The translations under genes and the position numbers were made by a program. The notes below the pieces were generated by a model, which saw only the letters and a program-made list of their open reading frames with translations, was not told where the DNA came from and ran no database searches. Below, one piece after another: positions 35,357 to 47,390 of a DNA stretch of 64,000 nucleotides (its first letter is position 1; each line of letters opens with the position of its first letter). The stretch covers positions 34,433,381 through 34,497,380 of the forward strand of contig OY776131.1 in NCBI GenBank assembly GCA_963675135.1, in the 5' to 3' direction. The stretch is from Galeopsis tetrahit. Its lineage: Eukaryota > Streptophyta > Magnoliopsida > Lamiales > Lamiaceae.

Positions 35357-36970
35357 TGTTGGGAATAAAATGATTTTGATTTAGATACCAAAACCCCTGA
35401 TTGATGATGTTCAGATTAGTTGAGATATGCTCAAGTCTAGTTCAGACAAGTTGTCCCAGAACACTTGAGTAAGTAGAATGCTTAAGTTAAAAATCTCAGA
35501 AATGTTGTGAGATTTTAGAGTTCAGGATAGTTGTCCAAAGCTGATTGTTAGGCAGCTTGATAAGTGTTAAGTCTCTAGGCCAAAGTTGCTGAACTTTGAG
35601 GACAAGCTGACCAAGTGGACAACTGAGCTGAAGAGATCAAGAGTATTAAGGCAATGCTCATAAATGCAAATGATCAGAACAGTTGAAGTACAAATGATCA
35701 AGAGCATTGAATGCCAAAGCTCACAGAAGACACATTCAATGAAGCATTTATTGCCAATCATGCCTGAACCAAGCATTGAAGACTTAGAGCATTAAAGAGA
35801 GGAACATTGAATGAATGTTGGAACATTCTAACTTGCAGCAAGAATGTTCAGGGGACTTGTCCCATCTGACCGTTGGTTGAGTGTAGATTCTGCCACAAAT
35901 CAACCTTGGGAAATGTACATATTTGGAATCTGACACAAGTCTTCTCAGCCGCATTTTTCAGAAGTCAACACATTCATTCAAGCAACCATTGAAGAGGCCT
36001 TTTACACAGTGGATAAAAGGATGCCAAGCTTCATAGCCGTTTCAATGGTGCTGCAAATAGACAAGTTTGAATTGCTACCTCTCCTCCAACGGTTAGTTGT
36101 TCAAATTTGCCTATAAATACAGAAGTGATCAAAGGGATTCAACATCCAACTACTTGCTATCAAACTACCATCAAGCAAATCAAAGGAAACCAAGTTGTTC
36201 TTCAGAATCCCAAGTTTCCTGAATCACTTCAATTAGCTAAGCCAATCTTTGTAAACATCCAAAGCTTAGCATTGAGATATCCTAAGCCTTTACACTGTTC
36301 TTATTGTAAAGGATATCTCTACTAGTTGGAACCAAACCTCAAACCCTTATCTCATTAAGTGAAGAGAGAGTTTGTTGTAGAAGTGAGGAGTTAAGGACTG
36401 TTATTGTGAAACACAGTCTTAACTCAGAGAGATTGAGCACTAGGACTCAGATTATCCTAGGGATCAAAGCACTAAGAGAGTGTTGTTGATTAGTGCACCT
36501 TGGCACTATAAAACAAGCTAATTCCATTGTGAAGGAATTATCCTGTTCAATCAGGGAAAGTGGATGTAGGAGCTTGAGTCTCTGAACCACTATAAACTTG
36601 TGTGCCATTTACTTACTGCACTCTTTATTCACTTACATTCAAACACATTTCAAAGAGCAAAACTCAGTAAGTCAAGAAAAACTGTTTTGGACAAAGTCCC
36701 TGATAACTGTATTTTTCAGAAATCAACTTGGAGTATTTCTTTGAGTCAAAGGCCAACCACATTCCGCACTTAGCAACTCTTTTAGATATTTAGCCAACTG
36801 ATCACTCAATAGTAATCAGTAGGACAAGTATCTATCAAAGTTCACACTCAGGCTAGTTGTGAGACAACCTGCCTAATAAGACCAGTTTGTCAAAAAGAAA
36901 AGAATTTGAATACACAAGGGCATTCCCCCCCCCCCCATACACTTGTGTCATACTCCACCAAGGACCAACA
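35357..36970 (+). repeat. Element C 3' LTR
   Basis: 1614 bp; TATA box at 36112-36119. It differs from the 5' LTR at about 17 positions and has 12 instead of 15 C in the poly-C run. The duplicated target ATGAT follows, and then element D integrase. Confidence 0.95.
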
Positions 36971-36975
36971 ATGAT

Positions 36976-39435
36976 TTTTCTAGATATACTTGGATTGAGT
37001 TTTTAAGAGATAAATCTGAAATATTTGCTGCTTTTAAAGTTCTCTATAAAAGGTTCAAAAATGTGTTTAACTTGAAAGTTGGCCGTATTAGAACTGATCA
37101 TGGTAGGGAATTTGAGAATAGCATGTTTAATGATTTCTGTGATAAGAAAGGTATCTTGCAAGAATATTCATCTCCTAAAACTCCACAACAAAATGGAATT
37201 GTTGAAAGAAAGAATAGAACTTTACAAGAAATGGCAAGAGTCATGCTTTTATCTAAAAGTCTTTCTAAAAGATTTTGGGCTGAAGCATTGAATACATCAT
37301 GTCATATTATTAATAGAGTTTATATTCGATCTGGTACTAATCAAACACCTTATGAGATTCTGAATTTTAGAAAACCAAGTGTGAAATATTTTCATGTATT
37401 TGGTTGTGTGTGTTATATTTTGAATGATAGGGATCAACTTCACAAGTTTGATTCTAAAAGTGATAAAGGTTTCTTTTTAGGCTATTCTAGAAATAGTAAA
37501 GCTTATAGAGTTTATAACCTTAGGACTAACACCGTTCAAGAATCTGTTAATGTTGTGTTTGATGATGATAAAGGTCTTACAGATGATAAAGATGAAGAAG
37601 ATGTATCACAAGTGACTGACAATTCTGAGAATACACTAAAGTCTGATAATGCTGCACCAAATGCTAACACATCTGGAGCAACATCTACAGAACAATCAGT
37701 TGTAATTCCACAGAATGATCAGTATGTTCCCAAAACGAATCCTTCTTCAAGAATGGGGAAAAGTCATCCTACTGACCAGATCATAGGCGATGCTACAGTT
37801 GAAGTGCAAACAAGAGGAAGAATAAGATCGAATAAGGTAGATGTGGTAAGAACAATATGCATGTCTTCTATTTGCAATGTTGTGAATGCAGAGTGTTACT
37901 ATTTTGAAATTGAACCTAAAAGTGTGAATGAAGCATTAACTGATTAATATTGGATAAATACTATGCATGAGGAACTTAATCAGTTTGAAAGAAATGAAGT
38001 TTGGACACTTGTTCCAAAACCTAGTCATACTAATGTCATTGGAACAAAGTGGATTTATAAGAATAAAACTGATGAGTCTGGAAACATTGTTAGGAATAAA
38101 GCTAGGTTAGTTGCACAAGGTTACACCCAAGTTGAAGGTGTTGATTTTGATGAAACTTTTGCACCCGTTGCTAGGATAGAATCTATTAGATTATTGCTAG
38201 CAATTGCATGTTTTATTGACATTAAACTACATCAAATGGATGTAAAAGCTGCATTCTTAAATGACATATTGAATGAAGAAGCATATGTAGAACAGCCTAA
38301 AGGTTTTGAAGATGCACAATACCCGGATCATGTGTACAAACTAAAGAAAGCATTGTATGGTCTAAAACAAGCTCCTAGAGCATGGTATGGTAGGCTTACG
38401 GACTTTCTTTTAGAGTATGGATTTATTAGAGGAGAAGCCGGTAGGACTTTGTTTATTAAGCACACTGGAGAAGGTTTACTTATTGCTCAAATATATGTTG
38501 ATGACATTGTGTTTGGTTCAACCTGTGATAAAATGCTGAACAGATTTGTTGAAGCAATGACAGCAACATTTGAGATGAGTATGGTTGGAGACTTGAATTA
38601 TTTTTTAGGTCTTCAAATCAAACAATGTAAGGATGGTATTTTCTTCTCTCAAGGTAAGTATGCTAAAAACTTAGTCAAACGGTTTGGTCTTGAAAACTCA
38701 AAAGTAATGAAAACACCTATGGGTTCTACTTTGAAACTTTGCAAAGACAATGGTGGAAAAGATGTTGATCCAACATTGTATAGATCCATGATAGGTAACT
38801 TACTTTATCTAACCTCTAGTAGACCTGACATTATGTATAGTTTGTGTGTTTGTGCTAGGTACCAAGCTAATCCAAAGGAATCTCACCTGAATGCAGTGAA
38901 AAGGATTATCAGATACGTTTCAGGTACAAGTGAACTAGGGATATGGTACACTAAGGACACCAACAACACATTGATTGGATATAGTGATGCTGATTGGGCT
39001 GGAGACATAGATGACAGAAATAGTACGAGTGGAGGATGTTTCTACATGGGAAACAATCTTGTGTCTTGGCATAGAAAGAAACAAAATTATGTTTCTCAAT
39101 CCACTGCCGAGTCTGAATACATAGCTGCAGGAAGTTGTTGCACACAGCTATTGTGGTTAAGTAAGATGTTTCATGACTATGGAATTGAAAACAATATCCT
39201 CACAATTTTCTGTGATAACACAAGTGCTATTAACATATCTAAGAATCCGATACAACACTCACTCATTAAGCACATTAGCATTAGACATCATTTTATGAGA
39301 GATTTAGTGGAGAAGAACATAGTTAAGTTGGAATATGTGCCTACTGAAAATCAAAATGCTGATATATTTACTAAGGCTCTTGACCATGAGAGATTCTCAT
39401 TTCTGAGGAAATCTCTTGGTATGTGTAATATCTGA
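36976..39435 (+). pseudogene. pol: Element D pol, second part (integrase core, RT, RNase H)
   Basis: Resumes from 8554 with FSRYTWIEF. Integrase D (RTDHGREF) and E (GIVERKNRT) are followed by YFHVFGCVCYI. RT has FLNDILNEEAYVEQPKGF and YVDD (near 38493), and RNase H has ADWAGDIDDRNSTSGG, STAESEYIAAGS and NADIFTKALDHERF. An in-frame TAA at 37945-37947 separates integrase and RT; from 37963 to 39435 the RT/RNase H frame is open. Together with the TGA at 8198-8200 and the absent gag, the element cannot act alone. Confidence 0.93.
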
Positions 39436-39664
39436 ATAATTCTTGAGAGGATGTTGTCACAAATGCGGTAGCATTTGGGACAACAGCCTAAGGTGGTATA
39501 GTTATTTTAGATTTGATTTATTTCTTATTTTCGTTGAATAATTCCTTTGTAAAATATTCTTGAATCTGAAATTTGTTTGTGCAAAAATAGGCATGTACTA
39601 CACCTCTCAAAAGCTTGAAAAATTGAGAATGTTACAGCATACTAAAAGATGTACCAAATTCACT

Positions 39665-39700
39665 GAGTAACTATGGAGCACGGAGTTCGCTACTACGATG
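39665..39700 (+). repeat. Conserved 36-nt post-pol motif, element D copy 1
   Basis: Contains the core CGGAGTTCGCTACTACGATG, preceded by GAGTAACTATGGAGCA and followed six bases later by TTTTCAAAAGG. Three further copies are known in this window: 39756-39791, 58712-58747 and 58803-58838. Confidence 0.9.
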
Positions 39701-39755
39701 CCTTCTTTTCAAAAGGTGAATTTTGGTAAAAACATCAAGAGATTCGTAATCCATT

Positions 39756-39791
39756 AAGTAAGTATGGGGCACGGAGTTCGCTACTACGATG
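39756..39791 (+). repeat. Conserved 36-nt post-pol motif, element D copy 2
   Basis: Same core as copy 1, starting exactly 91 bp downstream of it. The upstream half reads AAGTAAGTATGGGGCA. The TTTTCAAAAG follow-on is lost here. Confidence 0.9.
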
Positions 39792-40390
39792 TACTCTACA
39801 GGAACAATGGATCAATACGAATTAGATGCTGTAGCACAAAAAGAAGAAATGCAATGAAAAGAAAAATGCTGAAAAATTGGCTACATTGGATAGGTAAAAC
39901 ATGTGAAAAACCAATGTTGAGGTGTATGTCAAATCCTTGAGCACAACATTACATGATTCAATTATATTTTTATAAGTTGTAATTATTTAATTAATTGTGG
40001 GAATTTATTTTATTTATTTATAATTATACTAACCACGTTCCTTGTATTATTTCAGATTATACACATTTTTTAATTTTAATTAATTCTAGAATATTCCTAA
40101 TTTAATTAATTTATTAATTAAGATTTTACCCCACTAACTCACCCATGATTTACTTGTGGCTGAATTTGTGGAGCATTATCCATTTAATCTAGAATTTTCT
40201 GTAAGTCAAGCCTTAATCCCACGTACATTATTCCAACTACTAAGCTCTCTCTATATAAATACTCCCATTTCATGATTTTCTAAGCTTTGTAATTAATTGA
40301 GTAAGTTGAGTATTAATTTTTGCAGATTTATTATAAGCTAACTGTGTGTCTCGATTCTTGTGTTGATCCCTTTCGAATTCTTGAGTTTAA

Positions 40391-42980
40391 ATGGCAGGAA
40401 ACAAGAAAACCCACTCACAGAAACCAAACTCTCCCAACTCACAACCATCATCTCCATCTCTCTCGAATCTTCACACTCTAGCTTCCATGGCTGCTTCACA
40501 CGAAAATTCACCCCCAACTGCCGCAACCGTCACACCCATTCCAGCTACTCCGACAACCATACACATACCAAACCAAGCCACACTCTCCGAGCTAAACCAG
40601 GCGGTTGAGAATTTTTCTCAATCGATGAGATCGTCTAATCCACCCATCCTCACAATTGGCGATTTGTCTATTGACATCTCTCACTACTTGCGCACCAACG
40701 AAGTGATCACTACTGCACCTTCTTCATCCACAGCCGAAAAGCCCCAAATTCCGAGCCCTAATGCTGAAACAGAGGCCCCGACTGTTGCCTCTATGGGGGA
40801 GAACGAGAAGGAGATTGAAGAATCCCCTGTTGCTGAGTCAAAGGAGCCGTCAAATGCGGAGACATCCGACAATGAGGACGCTCAGATGGAGGATGCTGAA
40901 GCACTCGAAAATTCCGACAAAACTGACTCTGACATCTCAAAGTCGGACTCTGAACCGATTCCTTTCAAGAGGAATGTTGAGAAAGGAAAGAGAAGGAGGA
41001 GCCCAGTACAAAGGAGACGATCAAACCGAGTTTTCACTCGAGTTGATTATTCTGACTCGTTGAGGAAGAAGAAGAAGCTAGGTGGTGATGTTGCTGAACC
41101 GATTCAGGTATTTTCTGAATCTGAAGAAGAAGTGGTGATTGAGAGGCCAACTAAGAAGAAAGCTGATCCTAAGGGGAAGGGAAAGGCAAAGATTGATGTT
41201 GTTCGAACAATGCCTGAAGAACCAGAACCTGATTCTGATTCTGAAATGGAGGTTTGTCTCAGGGATATGCAGCAAGCCCTGAAGAAGAATGCTGCCTCAC
41301 ATGCTGAATCAAGTGCTCCAGCACCAGAACCTGATGATGGAGGTGATTCAAGCAGTGCAGCTTCAGACAAAAGCTCTGAAAAGGAAGCTGAATCCAGTTC
41401 CGAGGAGGAGAAAGAACCAAGCTCAAAGGAAAGTACTTCTGAGGAAGGTAATTCTGAAACTGAAGTAGATTCTGATATTGATGGATTGGTTGATAAGATT
41501 ACTAGGTTGTCTAGGAGAAAACTATTGATGGAAAGGAGAATTCATGTTTCTGATTTTGAGAGTAAGAATTTGATTCAATTCTTAGATGATAGAAAGTTGA
41601 TGTAAGCTCTGAACATGTGTGATGCATTTGTTTCTGATTGGGTGTATGAATTCTATGCATGTCTGAGGAAGAGTAATGGTAGCCCGTTGGTATGGGAATG
41701 TACAGTTTAGGGGGAGTATAATTCCATTTACACCAGAGTTGATAAATGATTTCTTAGAAATAGAACCAGTACTTGATGATGATGAACCTGATTTGGATGT
41801 TGTTACTGCTTCTATGACTGGTGGTTTGTTGACTAGATGGAAAAATGGAATGTTGGCTAAGGACCTTACATCTCTTTATTCTGTGCTGCATAAGCTGATA
41901 CTCCCTCCGTCCCACAACTGTTTGCACACTTGCCTTATTTGTCCGTCCCACAATTGTTTGCACACCCATAAAAGGAAACACTCTCATAAACCTCACCCTC
42001 ACAATATTCACATATTTACACAAAATGCCATTACTTTTACTCTCTTTCCAATCACCTTTTTACTTTATTCATATAACTTTACAAAATTACCCCTCAACAC
42101 TCCACTCATTACACTTTTTTCTTAAAAAGTGTGCCCAACTTGTGGTGCAAACACTTGTGGGACGGAGGGAGTAGTTTATAATTGGATACCCTCTACCAAC
42201 TCAACCAAAGTGACAAAGGATCAAGCAATCTTGCTTTATAGGATAGTGGTTTTGAAGAAGTTTAACTTGGGATTGACTATTTTCCACCACATGATGAAGT
42301 TTAGTGGTGATATTTCTGATAAAGGCAACCTTCCATACCCTGTGCTTATATGTTCATACCTTAAGATGCATGGTTTTAGCCCTAAGAAGACTGAAGTTCT
42401 TAGAGGTAAGGTTCTTTTATACACCATTTCACCTGCTTTGCTCATTGGTGAAAGAGTGAAAGATCTGCCCTTGCACAATCCTGGAAGTTCTTCTCAAAGA
42501 CCAGCTCCTGCTCAACCTCAACCTCAACCCACACCAGCACAGAGACCTGAACAGAACACAGCTGCACCTAATGCTGCACCAGATGCTGAGAACATTGGTG
42601 GTAATTCTGATACCACATTTTCTGTTCCCAGATCTTTTATATTACTGCAGTTACAACACTTACAGGACCAGATTGATGAGCTCCAGTTCATCAAAGACAA
42701 GTGGACCAGGCTACTTTCCACTACAACAGGGGGAGTACCACCTTCCACTTCAGCTAGAGCTTCTGGAGTTGTTATTGAAGAGCTGAATCCTGAAGAAGTT
42801 GGAGGTGTACCTGATGCTGCTGCTGCTACAGAGAATGGAGGAACTGCTGCTGCTAACAATGTTGTTGCACTCTTTGCATCAACTTGTTTTATTGAGGAAC
42901 CAGAGGAGGCTGATGAAGACAAGTTTGCAGATGCTGCTGAAGATGATGAGGATATGGAAATCCTCTATGCTGATATCTAG
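40391..42980 (+). pseudogene. Element D third ORF, broken and MITE-interrupted
   Basis: Starts MAGNKKTHSQKPNSP. The first 404 codons are open: Ser/Pro/Thr-rich, then acidic Asp/Glu/Ser tracts with a basic cluster (KGKRRRSPVQRRRSNR). A stop at 41603-41605 and a frameshift near 41670 follow; the next frame (VARWYGNVQFRG, FTPELINDFLEIEP) runs to 41900, where a Stowaway MITE is inserted. Beyond the MITE the frame resumes (VVYNWIPSTNSTKVTKDQA) to 42980, with a Pro/Gln segment and a short coiled coil (LQHLQDQIDELQFIKDKW). It has the layout of plant retrotransposon third ORFs. Function unknown. Confidence 0.8.
41901..42171 (+). mobile_element. Stowaway-like MITE inside element D third ORF (271 bp)
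   Basis: Inverted ends CTCCCTCCGTCCCACAA and TTGTGGGACGGAGGGAG, flanked by TA at 41899-41900 and 42172-42173. These ends and the TA duplication are diagnostic of Stowaway elements moved by mariner-type transposases. It has no coding capacity. The host ORF reads through once the MITE and one TA are removed. Confidence 0.95.
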
Positions 42981-43654
42981 AACAGATGATGCAAGACAGG
43001 GGGAGTACTGAAGTACAAATGGCACATGTGCAGGACCTTGATGCTGCTGCTATTGTTATAGCAATTCATGCCATTTTCAGTCCTACTTTTGTTTTTGTTA
43101 TTTTGTTATGTTTAAGTTAAAATTCTGTTTATTCTGATACAATATTTACTATTTCTAGTTGATAGGATGTTTATATTTATCTTGCTTAAATTAGTTTGCA
43201 CTAATGATATTTGATTACTGCTTATTGCTTAATTTGTTTTCTTATCATTAATTGCCTAGCATGATGAATATGCCTTGTTAAGTTTGTTTTTTTTTTTTTT
43301 TATTGCTCTGATTATTTGTATTTGAGTCTTACTTAAGTCTTAGAACTAATCTGGTATATACCCTTATATGCTCTGATTTAATCTTTGATTTTTGTAAAAG
43401 TTATATGTTTTTGTAAACAAGTGTACTGTTTATACTTGTTTTGGTTTTGAATAAGATTACTTTGATCTTATGGCACGGATCTTAGTAAAATTATTCTTGA
43501 TCTTCTTTTGATTTGATCCAACGGTTACAACAGGTATTGTCTTGACTAGTATTTAGACTTGATGTTAACCTCACCTAAATACATAATACTGAGTATGTAT
43601 AGAAATATATGTGCATCGGGTGTGTTGTAGTCGAAAGGTCAAATTGGGGGAGAT
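42981..43654 (+). other. Element D 3' untranslated region with purine tracts
   Basis: Non-coding, AT-rich. It has a GGGGGAG copy near 43000 and the terminal tract TTGGGGGAGA (43644-43653) next to the 3' LTR. Two more GGGGGAG copies lie inside the third ORF region near 41710 and 42729. Confidence 0.8.
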
Positions 43655-44522
43655 TGTAGATGTTGTTAACTCTTAAATACTTTAATATTATCAACAACAT
43701 CTTAATTTGACCTTCCTTGATTTATTCTAAGTTCTTTCTGAAATGTTACATTAAATGTTGTACTAAATGCTCTCACATTCAGGTACGATTCTAGAAGCTT
43801 CTACAAGAGTCTGGAACCTGGAAGATTCCAAAATGTTGGAGAACGTGTTAGAAGGCCTTGGAGCAGCTTAGAACGACCTGGAAGATGGAAGAAGGATCTA
43901 GAAAGATCATGGAAGTTGAGGTCCTAAAAAATAGGATCTCATAATGGAAGGATCTAGAACTTGGCTATTTCCCTATAAATACCGCTGGAGCCTTTCATTT
44001 CAAAGCATGCACTATTCGAGTAACACGTTCTTCAGAGTTCAACCCTAGTTCGGAGTTATGGTCAGTAGTTGTGTCTTTTAACGTACGGCGAGGGATACCA
44101 CACCTTCTAGTGTACTTAGTTCTAGTCTTGTATCGAGTGAGAGTGAATCATAGATCAGATTAGTTCTTTAGACAGTGTTCTTACACTTAAGTCTATTTGC
44201 GGATTCAGGCACCTGCCTCGATCGTAGTTTCTGTTTGTGGAATGTTGAAGTAATTGATGAGACATTTCACACAACATTTTTGTATATAACTTAGGAACTA
44301 AGTTATTTTCGCCATAAGGCTTAGCATAGGTTTTGTTATTAATAAAATCTATGTTAAAAATTATTCCATTGTGTTCTTATTGTGTTTTAGTGTTTTAGAC
44401 TTCCGCTGTGTACTGTGTTTACTTATTCACATTCTGTTAGAGTTAATGCTACACTAATTGTCACAACATTCAGTGTAACATTGTTCTGTTTTTTACTTAA
44501 ACACTAGATACCACCCCACGCA
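43655..44522 (+). repeat. Element D 3' LTR
   Basis: 868 bp, TATA box at 43974-43981. It pairs with 7030-7897 and is followed by the duplicated target and the resumed gag of element A. Confidence 0.92.
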
Positions 44523-44526
44523 CACT

Positions 44527-45924
44527 TTCATCACTTTCATCAGAATCTGATTCATCACATGATTGAAATGAAGTAGCAGATGATACCTCTTGGTCGATTT
44601 TAGCCATGCAGCATAGGCCATCATCTACTATGAAAGCTTCATCGTGATCTCGATCAGACGGGTAGCTAGATGAGGACGATGGCAACTCGTCTGAATCAGA
44701 ATCAGAGTCATCATTGACCATCATTGTCTTCTTGCCACGGTTGTATCTTCTTTCCCTTCGTGCTTTGCGTTCTTCACGATCGTCGGTGCTCAGGTCTGGA
44801 CATTCATAAATGTAGTGACCTGGTTTCTCACAATTATAGCACAAAAGATCATTAGTAGCCTTTTTAATAGGAGAGTTATCCCTTCGCTTATCACGTCTAT
44901 CAGAACGCTTAATCTTCCTATCATCAGACTCTCTATCTCGTCTATTACCTTTCGAGACTTCGTCTCTCCTTTCGGACGAGTTTCGGTCTCATCTGGTCTC
45001 AGACGAGTTCTTAGAAGCAGACCCTCTATGATCTCTATAGAAATTCTTATATCTACCGAAACGTTTATTCAGCCTATTAAACTTTCTAACCATAAGGTTC
45101 ACCTGATCCTTCAGGCTAAGATCAGTATCTAACTCGTCTTTCACAGAAGCAGACTTAGTCTTAATCTTCGACTTGCCTACTCTAGAGCACTTAGACGAAC
45201 TAGACTTAAAGGCAACGTTCTTCAATACAACATTTTCTCTGTCACTACTGGCTATGGGTTCATCTTCGTCTAAATCAAACTCATGAGCCTTTAGAGTTTG
45301 AAACATGGTCTCTGCTGTCCACACGTCTATGTCTTGAGTAATCTTAACAAGCATCTTCACCATCTTCCATCTAGGATCTAGGCTTTTAAGAATTCTCAGG
45401 TTAATTTCACGAGCAGTATAAGATTTACCAAGAACTTCCAAGTCATTCATGATCTTAGTAAAGCGAGTATCCAACTGGTCAATAGTTTCACCAGTTTTCA
45501 TTTTGAATGATTCGAATCTTTAAACAGCAGTAGAAAGCTTGCTTTCTTTGATCAGGGATGTCCCTTCACAAATAATAGCGAGACGGTCCCACATATCTTT
45601 GGCAGTTTTACATTTTAACACTTTTTCTAGATACTCGTTAGGAAGGGTGTGTAAAATGTAATTCTTGGCCAAGCTGTCCAAATTATTCTGCCTCATTTCT
45701 TCTGAGGTTAGCTCTGACCTGGGTTTTCGAACGAGAGTACCAACAGGTTTGTCCTTGTCCAAAGCAGCAGTGTTAGGGATCATCGTCACGATTGGACCTT
45801 CGGTGACGACAGAGATCATTAAGTCGTGAGTGGAGCTGAAAATGGCTTCCATTCGCAACTTCCAGTAGTCGTAATCTTGTACCTGGAACTTCGGTAGCTT
45901 ATTAGCACTAATTTCGAGAGACAT
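44527..45924 (-). pseudogene. gag: Element A gag, N-terminal half
   Basis: Starts at 45924 (MSLEISANKLPKFQ), nearly identical to B gag. The CCHC knuckle CYNCEKPGHYIYEC is present near 44840. Two in-frame stops, TAA at 45520-45522 and TGA at 44989-44991, replace CAA and CGA codons of B. The frame continues at 7029 after the D insertion. Confidence 0.92.
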
Positions 45925-46079
45925 GATTCCAAGAAGATTAGTATAGCACAGTTTATGATCAAGAAACAGATATTTTCAATAACAGCGATCAAGAACACGT
46001 AAGAGCACGTACAAACAAGAACCAAGACTTCACCCAAGTCTTAAGTCGGTTATCAAGAAACAGCAGTTCGTAAACTACT

Positions 46080-46091
46080 GCTCTGATACCA
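46080..46091 (-). other. Element A primer binding site (tRNA-iMet)
   Basis: On the minus strand TGGTATCAGAGC, two bases from the LTR end. The leader between it and the gag ATG is about 155 nt. Confidence 0.94.
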
Positions 46092-46093
46092 CT

Positions 46094-47390
46094 TGTAGGT
46101 CCCTAGTTGAGTTAATAATATTGAGTAAGCTAGTGAAAATGTCTAGAGAGGGGTGAATAGACTTTTCAAAAATCTTTCAATATATCAGAATACACATTGC
46201 GGAATATCAGAATTAAACAATGAGCCCAATACTAGTTTATACTCAACTAAAATTCGAGAACTCTGTTATGAACACTCTACTAGTCTTGTTCAGATATGTA
46301 ATTCAATCAATTAAGCAGTTAATCAATCAAACAACAAATAAAACAGTAAAGTAAATCAAACACGAGATTTATAGTAGTTCGATAACTTGTCTACGTCCAC
46401 TCTCACAACACCAGTCGTGAAATTCTTATTAACTCGTCCAATAGAGTAACGTGTTCTTGTAGCTTTAAGTCCCAAGAAATAAGACTTAGATCTTCTCGAT
46501 AACACTACCAAGTGCTTCTTCGATCTTACTAGTGATTTACAAGTAACTAGCAACTTGAAACAAAAACAAAATAAAACTTCTCTTATCTTCAGTAGTAGCC
46601 TTCTTTGAATCTTCAATTTGTCTTCTAGCTTCTTTCTGAATCTTTAAACTCTGAGAGTAATTCGTTTCTTGAATGCTTTGTAAATTCTTCAGTATATCGA
46701 GTTTCAGTAGTCTTGAATCGTTCAATACCATGAGGTATTTATAGACTATCAATTCCAAGAACTTTCAGTTGTGTAACCAACATTTCTTGAAAACTAACTC
46801 ATAACTGTTTATCTTTATCCATCCACGTGGTTATGTAGTTAATTAGTTATTTCTAACTAACTCTTCAAACTTTACCTTCACACGCGTTTTGAATAACTAA
46901 CTTCATTCTTCACGTCTTGTCTTGCCTTGCTCACCTGTCTTGTGTAGACTTCATCTTCTTCTTCTTCTTCTTCTTGCGCAGTAGACTTCAGTAGTAAACT
47001 ATAACTAATCTAATCCTAACAAGACTATTACATTTACATTAAGCTTTATAAAATAGCTTAGTCAGCTTAAGAATCTATACAATGAATATATCGATTACAT
47101 ACACATAATAAATGAGCTTCTATACATTCTTGAATAGCTCAGTAAACAACCTATCAATTATAACCAAGTACTTATAAAACGTACTTGTCTTTTAAACACT
47201 TAAAACTTTATTTTGAAACATAACTTGACAATACTTGTCTTGTGAACTCTACTGATCTGCTCAAGATGACTTCTTTAACTAGACTAGATCAGTCAACACT
47301 TAGAAAATATCCAAGTCTACTTTTGGCTTATCAAAACTTCATCTTATCTTTTCATCATTTAGGACTTGTCTTAGGATTCATATCCCAACA
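46094..47390 (-). repeat. Element A 5' LTR (1297 bp)
   Basis: On the minus strand it starts TGTTGGGATATGAATCC and ends GGACCTACA, like B's LTR, but it is clearly diverged from B (scattered substitutions and indels). TATA box at 46736-46743. Confidence 0.92.

Larger units (their letters stand above)
8555..36970 (+). mobile_element. Element C: Sirevirus-type copia retrotransposon containing B
   Basis: Bounded by LTRs of 1617 and 1614 bp and by the 5-bp target duplication ATGAT (8550-8554 and 36971-36975). Without nested B it is about 15.25 kb, long for copia elements but normal for Sireviruses. Order: LTR, iMet PBS, gag, pol, spacer with TATA box, a very long third ORF, purine tract, LTR. The LTRs differ at about 17 positions plus a poly-C length change. 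It interrupts D inside the integrase codons VVVDD/FSRYTW without losing bases. Confidence 0.96.
39436..40390 (+). promoter_or_regulatory. Element D post-pol region: paired motif, TATA box, acceptor-like site
   Basis: No ORF is supported. Two copies of a 36-nt motif are listed separately. Further on, CTATATAAATACTCCC (TATA at 40252-40260) lies about 130 nt upstream of the third ORF, and TTTTTGCAG ending at 40325 resembles a 3' splice site. Either could allow separate expression of the third ORF. Both roles are inferred. Confidence 0.5.
7030..44522 (+). mobile_element. Element D: copia retrotransposon (deletion derivative) containing C and B
   Basis: LTRs of equal length (868 bp) bound it, and the target duplication ACACT lies at 7025-7029 and 44522-44526. 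The first base of the right copy coincides with the terminal A of the LTR, so 4 bp is unambiguous. Removing the nested element C leaves about 9.07 kb: LTR, partial pol, a paired 36-nt motif, third ORF, purine tract, LTR. PBS and gag are missing: only about 18 bases separate the 5' LTR from the protease. It sits in element A gag in opposite orientation. The two LTRs differ at about 15 positions by eye. Confidence 0.93.
44527..47390 (-). mobile_element. Element A, right (5') part
   Basis: Holds the gag N-terminal half, leader, PBS and 5' LTR of the minus-strand element whose other half is 1-7029. The outer border is at 47390; the five flanking bases CTTAT (47391-47395) should be the target duplication, but the matching copy is outside the window. 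Confidence 0.92.

Noticed and set aside
39665..39791. tRNA-like or Pol III box in the 36-nt motif (AGTTCGCTAC resembles box B)
   Set aside because: No box A at the right distance and no cloverleaf; the match is too weak to call.
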